Shown here in pieces: positions 1 through 7,124 of a DNA stretch of 14,070 nucleotides. Every line of letters starts with the position of its first letter. Positions within the stretch are counted from its first letter, which is position 1. The notes beneath the pieces were generated by a model. It did no database searches, had not been told where the DNA came from, and worked only from the letters and a program-made list of their open reading frames with translations. The translations under genes and the position numbers were made by a program. The DNA comes from Sphaerosporella brunnea (taxonomy: Eukaryota; Ascomycota; Pezizomycetes; Pezizales; Pyronemataceae): assembly GCA_008704415.1 (NCBI GenBank), contig VXIS01000589.1, positions 1 to 14,070 on the forward strand. Reading direction: 5' to 3'.

Positions 1-238
1 AGAAAGGAACGACTGAATTGACTCGATCTCTAACCTTCCCGCAGCTGAGAGCTTCGGGGTGTTTATATACAATGGGTACAGCCAACAGGCACGTGTGCAG
101 AACCAAGTAGAAACAGAAGGAAAGAACTATCTGACAATTGGATGGAATGAATAAACCCGACAGATAGCTGATGGGGTATATAACCCCGAGAAAGTGGGGT
201 TTCCCCGCACGACCGACATAATACCTGTTTCCAACATC
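1..238 (-). mobile_element. Probable Ty1/copia-type LTR, partial at left edge
   Basis: Read on the minus strand from 238, the segment begins TGTTGGAAAC. This is the same first ten bases as the copia LTR that starts at 11203. Minus-strand TATA motifs follow, one at about 62-69 and another around 175-184, as expected for an LTR promoter region. No polypurine tract is seen just before it, so it may be a 5' or solo LTR whose element lies to the left of the window. The other LTR end and the target duplication are not visible. The 10-base match and TATA motifs are seen; the LTR assignment is inference. Confidence 0.42.
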
Positions 239-540
239 TATATATATGGGATCAAGTTCCAGAAGGGGGAAACAAATGGTGGCGATGCAGGGCATGCAAA
301 GGCGCACAGTTGCGCAAGTATAAAATCAGCAGATGCTCCACCGACAAAGCCAGTCAACACCTCCTATAAGGCACCGCGTTGGCAAGGAAGGGAACCTGCC
401 GGTACATGGTGCTACTGAAAGCATTCTTGACCTCTCTCTGGCTCTTGTGGTTGAGTCAGTGTTTGAGCAATAAAACTGCACTCATGGAATTCCACAAAAA
501 GTTCTTGATCAACCCGCCTTGGGCCTGCACCTTTCATCTT
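239..540. other. Unassigned intergenic stretch
   Basis: No convincing protein, RNA or repeat was recognised here. Small open frames on the plus strand (194-418, 379-573) show no domain and no codon pattern arguing for translation. A TATAAA at about 318-325 has no plausible gene downstream. Confidence 0.5.
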
Positions 541-670
541 CGCCCCACCAACGCGATGTCTCCCCCTACCTAGCTAGCTATAACAAAAGGCTGGAGCAAA
601 AGCTCGGCTCGTCAGGCAACAGGCTTGAGCCGGCTCAGCTCGCCAAAGTGTCAGGCTTCGCGAGGCTCTG
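541..670 (+). repeat. Left copy of a ~120 bp direct repeat
   Basis: This segment contains the sequence CTCCCCCTACCTAGC followed by AACAAAAGGCT, GGCTCGTCAGGC and GTGTCAGGCTTCGC. The same order of blocks recurs at 1261-1382. The copies differ by substitutions and by an 11-15 base gap, so they are old. GAGCC/GGCTC motifs resemble the GC-rich subterminal motifs of some hAT-type DNA transposons, so these could be transposon ends; that identification is inference. Confidence 0.7.
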
Positions 671-715
671 CTCGAGGCTGGAGCCTTTAACTCCAGACGG
701 CTCCGTTTATGTTGT

Positions 716-1235
716 GAGGAGTGGGGACCTGTGAGGAGGAGCTGGGATGAGTCAGGAACAGTTGGACGGATGAGGAGGAGCCGGAATGAGGAGGAGCCGG
801 GATGACTCAGGAAGAGTTGGACGAATGAGGAGGAGCTGGGATGAGTTGGACGAGTTAGGAAGAGCGGGGGTGAGTTAGGAAGAGTTGAACTAATGACGAG
901 GAGCCGGAATGAGAAGAAGCCGGGATGAGTCAGGAAGAGTTGAACGAGTCAGGAAGAGATGGGATGAGTTAGGAAGAGTTGGACGAATGAGGAGGAGCCG
1001 GAATGAGACGGAGCCCGAATGAGGAGGAGCCAGGATGAGTTGGACGAGTTAGGCTGAGCTGGGAAGAGTGAGGGGGGGTTGGACGAATGAGGAGGAGCCG
1101 GGATGAGTCGGACGAGTTGGACGAATGAGGAGGAGCCGGCATGAGACGGAGCCCGAATGAGGAGGAGAGTTGGACAAGTTAGGTGGAGCGGAGATGAGTT
1201 AGAAAGAATTCAAAGGAGTTGGAACTTGGAAGAGG
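716..1235 (+). repeat. Purine-rich minisatellite
   Basis: About 500 bp is built from shuffled modules such as GAGGAGGAGCCGG(G/A)AT, GAGTCAGGAAGAG, TTGGACGAAT and GAGACGGAGCCCGAAT. Composite repeats are variable, from 16 bp short modules to roughly 40-75 bp long modules. The plus strand is almost all G, A and some T, giving strong strand asymmetry. No long reading frame runs through it, so it is not a coding repeat. It is bounded by the two direct repeat copies at 541-670 and 1261-1382. Confidence 0.85.
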
Positions 1236-1260
1236 TAGCAGTCATTGGGACCAGTGAGGG

Positions 1261-1382
1261 GCCCGCCAACAAGATGCCTCCCCCTACCTAGCCAGCTAGC
1301 AATAACAAAAGGCTTGAGTAAAAGCTTGGCTCGTCAGGCCACAGGCTCGACGCGTTGAAGTGTCAGGCTTCGCTTGGCTGTG
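1261..1382 (+). repeat. Right copy of the ~120 bp direct repeat
   Basis: Diverged second copy of the 541-670 sequence in the same orientation, sharing CTCCCCCTACCTAGC, AACAAAAGGCTTGAG, GGCTCGTCAGGC and GTGTCAGGCTTCGC. With the left copy it flanks the minisatellite. Confidence 0.7.
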
Positions 1383-1555
1383 GGAAACACAATACAAGCG
1401 TGAAGTGGCTTCAGAAAAACCAGCCACAGTTAGACTAGGACTGCCGGAAAATAATTATCTCTAATCCCGCGAGTAGAAAAACAGCCTGGATGGATATCAA
1501 CGGTGGAGCCAAGAAGCAAAGGACGAAACCATCTTTGACCTCTTCTAATACTACT

Positions 1556-1610
1556 GGAAAATTTTCTCAGTTTAAATTTTGACTTTTTGCGCGTGCTCGG
1601 GACGGGCCGA
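1556..1610 (+). repeat. Left arm of a 55 bp inverted repeat
   Basis: The arm begins GGAAAATTTTC and ends GGGACGGGCCGA. Its reverse complement is found at 2432-2486, perfect over the inner 34 bases and with a few mismatches outside. The whole unit (1556-2486, 931 bp) could be a non-autonomous DNA transposon, but no exact target-site duplication is visible. GGGACGGGCC-type motifs occur near some hAT termini (general knowledge). Confidence 0.65.
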
Positions 1611-2431
1611 TAAGCGAATATCAAAAAGTTTATTTTCGCGAAAATTTCGAAGCGGTTCCAGCAACTTCGACGTGCAAAAAACTGTGAAAAAGGGAAATAC
1701 TGAGGCCGGCGACCGCGATATTTTGGGAGATATTGAAGGCGGGAGGGTGCTACATCTTGCAAGGCATCAACTGTTTAGGAGCCGACGGTTTTCAGGTACA
1801 TCAACCTTTTGATTTTTTTCCCCGTGACCTTAAAACGCGTTGTGAACTCTGACCAGTTTCTCTACGCACTCGTTTCAACGGTGGAGCTCTTCCACGTTGC
1901 TTGTAGGGGGTGAGGAAAGGCCACTGATCTCTCCGTACTCGTCGTCCATTCCGTTCTTTAGTTCCTGCTCCTCCACTTCCTTTTCTTCCTCTTCCTCCTC
2001 TTCCTCTTCGTCCTCCGCTTGGCTACCTAAATCAATGTGTCCAATAATCCGATGCTGTTGAGGTCTCGAACGTGGGCTCGGCGAACATGGGCTCGGCGAA
2101 CGTGGGCTCGGCGAACGAGGGACAGAGCAGAGGATCCGGCTCAACGGACAGGCATTTGGGCCCAGTACTGTACCTACAGGAAATGATAGTACGGCTACCT
2201 GACGTAGCGGCGGAGGAAAGCACAGAATTTGACCTCAAGGACATGCGCCGGTGTGCGTTCTTTCATGGGAAGATGAGTCCGGGATTCCTGCATTTGTCGA
2301 CATGAACGTATGTATGGGGCCGGAATTGATGAAAATTGGCACAGCTGTGGTGAGAGGCCGCACCTGCACACCATGAATACGCATCCTGTCATGGCGACGT
2401 CATTCGCCTTGACGTCGAAAAAAAAAAACTT
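1611..2431. other. Unassigned interior between inverted-repeat arms
   Basis: No recognised protein. A minus-strand frame (1875-2144) reads through a Ser-Pro-rich start and an acidic Glu tract. It coincides with a CTTCCT/CTCCTC simple-sequence tract at about 1973-2015 and a 15 bp tandem repeat at about 2069-2118, so it may be a compositional artefact. It could also be the eroded linker of a transposase. I cannot choose between these. Confidence 0.4.
2069..2118 (+). repeat. 15 bp tandem repeat (about 3.3 copies)
   Basis: The unit GAACGTGGGCTCGGC is repeated three times with a single G/A variation, then a partial copy GAACGAGGG. The period is a multiple of three, so all six frames stay open through it, which explains several small overlapping frames. 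Confidence 0.85.
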
Positions 2432-2486
2432 TCGGCCCGTCCCGAGCACGCGCAAAAAGTCAAAATGTGAACTTCGAAAATTTTCC
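2432..2486 (-). repeat. Right arm of the 55 bp inverted repeat
   Basis: Reverse complement of 1556-1610. An A-tract (about 2419-2428) lies just inside this arm, where the left arm has unrelated sequence. Confidence 0.65.
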
Positions 2487-2506
2487 ATATTCTCGAGTAG
2501 ATTCGG

Positions 2507-2945
2507 TAGTAGCGTTCACACCGCCGAATCTCACCGAGCCGAAACAAGGCGAAATAGGTTGAATCTAGGCGAATCGATGTGAATTCCCCAACCAGCCAAC
2601 AGATGAAATAAAAATGAAAACACGTCCCGAATCGACTACCTGCCAAGCCCACTCGTTCGCAGCCATGGTGAAAATTTTTCCGGAGCCCAGTACCCCAGCC
2701 CAGCACCGGGTGAGAGTGTGGTATCGCGGCGTTGGTGAAGGGCATGGTATCGCGGCGCGCGCAAGGTTGTGCTATCACGGGCACAGGGGGAGGATGTGGG
2801 ATGATCGGCTGTGGTGAAGAAAAAAAAAAATTGCCAGCCGCTGTTTCGAGCTCAGATTGAACCACTGGATCGCCTTGCTTCAACTTCCCGAGGCGAAACA
2901 TGGTTCGTTGAATCAGGCTCAGATTCGGCAGTGTGAACGCTACTA
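2507..2945. mobile_element. TIR element (MITE-like), 439 bp
   Basis: Terminal inverted repeats of 25 bp (2507-2531 and 2921-2945) differ at one position. The left end begins TAGTAGCGTTCACAC and the right end finishes GTGTGAACGCTACTA. Both termini include TA, so a TA target duplication with ends GTAGCG...CGCTAC fits a Tc1/mariner-like non-autonomous element. Further GGCGAAA and GTTGAA motifs recur inverted just inside the ends. There is no transposase inside. A run of A occurs at about 2820-2830. A longer 8 bp hAT-type duplication is not seen. Confidence 0.68.
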
Positions 2946-3184
2946 CTGGAAAACCCAACCCGCATTTCGCCACAATGGCGCTGGAAATCCTGTCCGTGCC
3001 AACTGTGTCCGCTCAGGTGGAGAGAGGGTTAATAAGTAGCGTGAAGCTTTCTTTTTGTGATTGGCGCGTGCGTCCGGATCATGAGGTAGTAGAGGCATTG
3101 GAGTGTTTGTGCCAGCAACTTAAGCTACGGATCTTGCAAGAAAACCTGGGACGCCGCAGCTATGATCACCTCCTCGGAGGTTAA
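2946..3184 (+). pseudogene. hAT transposase C-terminal dimerization domain, remnant
   Basis: The translated frame reads PHFATMALEILSVPTVSAQV, then ERG and a downstream EALECL. This closely follows the conserved hAT dimerization region (family pattern: aromatic-Trp, then P-LA-MALDLLSIP-S-ECERVFS, then ALECL). The frame closes with TAA at 3182-3184. An Arg-Tyr-Trp reading in a neighbouring frame right before it suggests a one-base frameshift at about 2950. Everything N-terminal (zinc finger BED, catalytic RNase H-like core) is missing, and the TIR element at 2507-2945 ends immediately upstream. This is a dead fragment. The domain identity is a recognisable motif match; the frameshift is inference. 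Confidence 0.8.
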
Positions 3185-3204
3185 TTGTTCAGGCGAATCG
3201 AATC

Positions 3205-3640
3205 GTTCGTTTGTGCGTTTCCACATGGGTTCCTAGCTGCTTCACGACGGAGTCCGATAGCCGGCCTGCCAGCCGTGCATCAACAAATAGTCGGCCAGGA
3301 TTTTTACCAACGACCGCAATTGAACCACTCATTCGTGAAGCGGGGCTAACACATGCTGAATCCATCCTGACGCACCGCCGGCGGAGTATCACAGCAAGGC
3401 TTGCGTTCACACCCGTCGGGAAACCAGCAGGCGACTGGATGAGGACGGCCCTGGCTGGCCAGGGAGGCCGGCCCAGTGGAGGGAACCGTTACAATGGTAG
3501 CGTCACTCATGCCGTTTGTCCACTGCAGCGCCTTTGGGGAGACAACGCAACCCCTCATGAACACCGGAAATCATGTCCAACTCAACGAGATTTCTTCCCG
3601 GCAACAGGGACAACCTAAATGTGGAACCAACGGTAACGAG
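3205..3640 (+). pseudogene. LINE (Tad1-like) polyprotein remnant, end of RT region
   Basis: Around 3310-3414 the plus frame reads TTAIEPLIREAGLTHAE and then an LTHRRRSITARLAF segment. This matches the region just after the reverse transcriptase domain of fungal Tad1/I-like LINEs (pattern: ALL-REAGLPPAE-LL--RR-R-AARL). Before and after this block no long conserved frame is seen, so the copy is 5' truncated and eroded. The RT catalytic core (the DD motif block) is not present in the window. It lies directly upstream of and co-oriented with the RNase H remnant at 3641-4180, and both must come from one insertion. Confidence 0.68.
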
Positions 3641-4180
3641 ATCGATTCGACCTCAAGGACATGTCATCATAGAGGACCCCGCCAAAGCAGCGGCCTCGGC
3701 GATCATGCACCAGAGGCCGACAGATGACAGCCTTGCAGGTTTATTTGTACAGGCTCCTGCCTGGAGGATGGCCACTGAGGATACGCAAACGGCGGCGCAA
3801 ACCTGATTCAAGAAACAGATGCATGGTACCGCCTGGCCGAATACATAGGAAACAACAAGGAAGCATACGATGCCGAGCTCTCCGGCATCGCAGCCGGACT
3901 GGAGATGGCTCAACGGAGCACCCTGGTTTGGACCAATGCCAAGGGAAGGGTCCTCATTTTCACTGATGTGCAGGCAGCGCTGGGACGCCTGCGCCACTGA
4001 TGGGCTGGGCCGCTGGACAATGGCTGCTCACGCAGATCGGCCACGCCGATCGCCCACGCCGAGACGGTGCTCAGAGACTTGGGATGGGCTACGGAAGACC
4101 GCTGGGTACCTGGCCACGAGGGCATCTCAGGCAATGAGCTGACTAGATCAACCGATGCAGCCCGATGCAGCCCGCCAGGC
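3641..4180 (+). pseudogene. LINE RNase H domain remnant
   Basis: A weak lead-in (HVIIEDPAKAA at about 3660) is followed by TGSCLEDGH at 3749, where functional copies have a TDGS motif: the first catalytic Asp codon is absent. A TGA at 3776-3778 interrupts the frame. The reading continues with NNKEAYDAELSGIAAGLEMA (second acidic residue in DAEL) and VLIFTDVQAALGRLRH (third in FTD), then stops at 3998-4000. After a frameshift, 4067-4180 gives WVPGHEGISGNELTRSTDAA, the conserved His region with the expected acidic position near its end. The order and spacing match the RNase H domain of Tad1/I-group LINEs. It is inactive. Confidence 0.82.
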
Positions 4181-5081
4181 TGGCTGCTGACAACACTGGC
4201 AGCCACAGCATTGATTTCTCTCAACTATGAAGCTCTCATTGCAGAAGTGAGTCCAGATGTTGTGCTAATACATATTGTGTTGTTCTTTTATATACATATA
4301 TATATATACAGCGCTGCGCGACGCCACCCGACCCAAACCCTCGTACCAGTCTGCATTCCTTCGTTGAATCAAATGGAATACCGTATCCCTCCGCCCTCTT
4401 TTCAATACCCGCAGCTTTGATGCAACTTGCAGGCGAAAAATAATGCTTCATTTATGGAGAAACGCAATGTCAGGTGAGATCCGCTGCCCTCTGAGTGTGC
4501 GACTTCCAGCAGCTTCATAGAAAGTATCTGGACATAGGAATTAATGCAAGTTCTTTGACTTACGCCATTGTCCACTTTATTTTCTTGTGGAACACCTGCA
4601 TCACATCGTCCTCTTGGTCAGCCAGACTCAGAGCGACCGACATTCTCAATTTGTGGTACTGGGACGCCTTTGGTCAAGATGAGACGTGAAGACGTGTGGT
4701 GAGAGTTTGATGGGGGCCGTGGTGATGCGGTGGTGGTGGAGTTGGTAGCAATGGGGCTTGATGCGGTGAGGTATCTACGATCAGGTACGTCCACGGAATG
4801 AACACAATTATATGGAAAAGCAAGACTCACCATCGTTTGAGCCGGCTCGAGCCTAAAATTCGGCCCGATTGAGTCGGCTCTAGCTCGGGGCTCGAGCTAT
4901 CGACTCGAGCCGACTCGGCTCATGTCCATCACGAATCCATGCCCTATGTTGTTAGGCGCCCTCTCGTGGCAAGTTCTGAGCAGCATCCTTGGACCAGTGA
5001 TAGCTTTAGGACAGGTATTACCCTGGCTTCGCTTGGCTCAAGTTCATCCTCATCCGGGAAGTATCAAAACACCAAACCATC
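4181..5081. other. Intergenic region with simple repeat
   Basis: No gene recognised. It holds a TA-dinucleotide tract (4289-4310), a G-rich segment with GGTGGTGG runs (about 4710-4755) and the GAGCC/GGCTC cluster at 4839-4921. The last ~160 bp before 5082 should include the promoter and leader of the ankyrin gene, but I see no clear TATA box there. Confidence 0.5.
4839..4921. repeat. Clustered GAGCC/GGCTC inverted motifs
   Basis: An 83 bp stretch packs GAGCCGGCTCGAGCC, GAGTCGGCTC, AGCTCGGGGCTCGAGCT and CTCGAGCCGACTCGGCTC. Many are mutually inverted, so a strong hairpin can form. The motifs resemble those in the direct repeats at 598-680 and 1300-1380. Subterminal arrays of this kind are known from hAT transposon ends; assignment to hAT is inference. 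Confidence 0.6.
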
Positions 5082-6611
5082 ATGTCGTCAACCATGCCAT
5101 ACCTGCCAACCGAATTATTGCTCATGATTGCAGAGCTCCTTGAGGTGCCTGACCTGTGCGCTATCTCCAGCACATGCCGCTTTCTCCGCATCGCATTCAC
5201 AGTGCCGCTCTTCAGACGCATCCGAGACACCCTGATACGGCGTCTGTCGGATATTCTGCAGAACAACAACAACCTCCACCTGCTTAACTATCTCCTTGAC
5301 GATGGCCTCCCAGTCGAATGCACCATGATCACCGATATCTTCTTCGTGTCCACACCTTTGCACTTCGCGGCGGACAGTGTCAGCGAAGCTCTTGTCCGGC
5401 TGCTGATTGAGCGTAGTGCCAACGTCTCGGCCACCACGCGCAGCACCTTCGCGCCGCTAGTTGTGCAGCCCTATAGATACAAGACTGGAGTCCTGAACGT
5501 CTACGTGGGCTCAACCCCACTGCACTGCGCGGCGATGAACGGGCATGATGTGGTGGCCAGTCTGCTCATCGAGAACGGTGCTGAGGTATCGGCTGCCACT
5601 TTAGTCGGCGTGACGCCGCTGCACCATGCGGTGCAAAACGGCCGTCAGGCTGTATTCGAGCTTCTGATTTCGAATGGCGCCAACTTCTCGGCTGCCACGA
5701 CTAGTCTGTGGCACGATGCCAACCTCTACGCGGGCTCGACCCCACTGCACTGTGCTGCTCTGAATGGCTATGATGTGATGGCCAGGCTGCTCATTGAGAA
5801 CGGTGCTGAGGTATCAACTGCCAACATCATCGGCCAGACACCGCTGCACTTTGCGGTGGGAGAAGGTCATGAGGCGGTATCCAAGCTTCTGATTGCCAAC
5901 GGTGCCAACATCTCGGCCACCACAATCGAGTCGCCGTTTATCCAACAAGACGCCTTCCACCCGGGCTTGACCCCGCTGCACTGTGCAGCTATGAAAGGGC
6001 ACCATGCGCTGGCCCTGCTGATCATTCAGAACGGTGCTGATGTCTCGCCTGGCGACAACGTCATGTTCACACCGCTACACTATGCGGCGTATGTAGGGCA
6101 TGAGGCAGTGTCCGAGCTTTTGATTTCGAACGGCGCCAACATCTCGGCCACTACGATTGGACCACGGACCATCAGCCAGCAGACTTTCCACCCGGGCCTA
6201 ACCCCACTGCACTGTGCAGCTATCAGAGGGTGCAAGGCGGTGGCCCGGCTGCTCATTGAACAAGGCGCCAACGTTGCCGCCACTGATATGATGGGATCAA
6301 CCCCACTGCACTTAGCCGCTATGAGAGGGCACGTGGCGGTGGCCTGGCTGATCATCGAGAAAGGCGCCGACCTTGCCACCACGGATACGAAGGGATTGAC
6401 CCCACTGCACTGTGCAGCTATGACAGGGCACGAGGCGGTGGCCCAGCTGATCATTGAGCAAGGCGCCAACGTTGCTGCAAAGGATCAGGAGGGATTGACC
6501 CTGCTGTGCTATGCAAAGCGCAACAGGCACAAGGTGCTGGCCCAGCGGCTACGCGACAAGTTGACGTCCAGGAGGAGTGCAAGGCTCGCCGGACATGCCA
6601 CCACGGGGTGA
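5082..6611 (+). CDS. F-box and ankyrin-repeat protein
   Basis: Single-exon frame of 509 codons. Residues about 5-48 (LPTELLLMIAELLEVPDLCA, then a CRFLR segment) fit an F-box, which in the known family docks a substrate receptor onto Skp1 in an SCF ubiquitin ligase. Ankyrin TPLH motifs then occur at residues 91, 145, 178, 220, 253, 297, 330, 374, 407 and 440, with a degenerate TLLC at 473. Spacing alternates between 33 residues and 42-44 (54 in the first case) up to 374, then is a regular 33. The C terminus is short and basic (SRRSARLAG). No signal peptide or membrane segment is seen. Codons 1 and 5 are both Met; the second, in AACCATGCC context, may be the true start (5094). Likely cytosolic or nuclear, with the ankyrins binding an unknown target. 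The absence of stops over 1.5 kb argues for a functional gene. SCF membership is inferred from the domain. Confidence 0.9.
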   Translation: MSSTMPYLPTELLLMIAELLEVPDLCAISSTCRFLRIAFTVPLFRRIRDTLIRRLSDILQNNNNLHLLNYLLDDGLPVECTMITDIFFVSTPLHFAADSVSEALVRLLIERSANVSATTRSTFAPLVVQPYRYKTGVLNVYVGSTPLHCAAMNGHDVVASLLIENGAEVSAATLVGVTPLHHAVQNGRQAVFELLISNGANFSAATTSLWHDANLYAGSTPLHCAALNGYDVMARLLIENGAEVSTANIIGQTPLHFAVGEGHEAVSKLLIANGANISATTIESPFIQQDAFHPGLTPLHCAAMKGHHALALLIIQNGADVSPGDNVMFTPLHYAAYVGHEAVSELLISNGANISATTIGPRTISQQTFHPGLTPLHCAAIRGCKAVARLLIEQGANVAATDMMGSTPLHLAAMRGHVAVAWLIIEKGADLATTDTKGLTPLHCAAMTGHEAVAQLIIEQGANVAAKDQEGLTLLCYAKRNRHKVLAQRLRDKLTSRRSARLAGHATTG

Positions 6612-6898
6612 TCTCAAAGTGTGTGGAACTGGCTAGGTAGTAAAATATGGCAGTCGTTCCAGGAACTCCAGGCCAGGCTGGAAATTTTTGTCTGTTGTTT
6701 TAGCGCAAATGTATACTTTATATCGTTTGGTTCGGTGTGATTTCCTGTCATAAATTCTCACTCAACTTTATTTGTGGTCTAAGCAGATTATCTATGTTCT
6801 ATCCTGCCGAGCAGATTTTCCTGGCGACCGCCAAGCTGGCCGGCTGGCCCGTTTTCTCGGCTGGTCAGCCAGCCCGCATGATAAAAATTTAGTGCATA
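6612..6898. other. 3' flank of ankyrin gene
   Basis: A/T-richer sequence after the TGA, presumably carrying the 3' UTR. No canonical AATAAA is seen. A GGCTGG/CCAGCC-rich stretch with inverted copies lies at about 6832-6875. Nothing else recognised. Confidence 0.45.
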
Positions 6899-6924
6899 CT
6901 ACCCGTAAGATATCTGACGGGTAG
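6899..6924. repeat. Perfect 8 bp hairpin
   Basis: CTACCCGT is separated from its exact inverse ACGGGTAG by ten bases that themselves contain the palindrome AGATATCT. It abuts the first 37 bp tandem unit, sharing one base at 6924. Confidence 0.7.
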
Positions 6925-7033
6925 GCCGGACAAGCGACTAGATTCCACATCTGCTCGGAGGGCCGGACGATCGACTAGATTTCGCATCTGCTCGGCGGGT
7001 CAGACGATTGACCAGACGCAGCTTCTGCTTGGG
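6924..7033 (+). repeat. 37 bp tandem repeat, three copies
   Basis: Units at 6924-6960, 6961-6997 and 6998-7033 share GG(C/T)C(G/A)GACGA, GACTAGA and ATCTGCTCGG blocks. The first two are close and the third is diverged and one base shorter. The array is non-coding. Confidence 0.85.
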
Positions 7034-7052
7034 TCTCTGGACGCTGTTTCTG

Positions 7053-7086
<34 letters not shown>

Positions 7087-7087
7087 A
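7053..7087 (+). repeat. T27A8 homopolymer tract
   Basis: A run of 27 T followed directly by 8 A. On the minus strand this is a long A-run that starts about 45 nt after the stop codon of the integrase-like frame ending at 7125. It could be the relic of a poly(A) tail or simple slippage. The exact length is liable to sequencing error. Confidence 0.8.
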
Positions 7088-7124
7088 GCGCTGCTATGTA
7101 CAAAACAGAACTCTCCCAAGCTAT

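Noticed and set aside
2389..2973. Minus-strand 194-codon frame
   Set aside because: It runs through a TIR element and antisense to the hAT domain, and no family resemblance was seen.
2232..3664. Shared 15-mer GACCTCAAGGACATG at ~2232 and ~3650
   Set aside because: Flanks on both sides are unrelated, so chance or an untraceable relic is likelier than a meaningful repeat.
6080..6530. Minus-strand open frames of 129 and 72 codons inside the ankyrin gene
   Set aside because: They are antisense shadows created by the repeated, GC-rich ankyrin codons and show no domain of their own.
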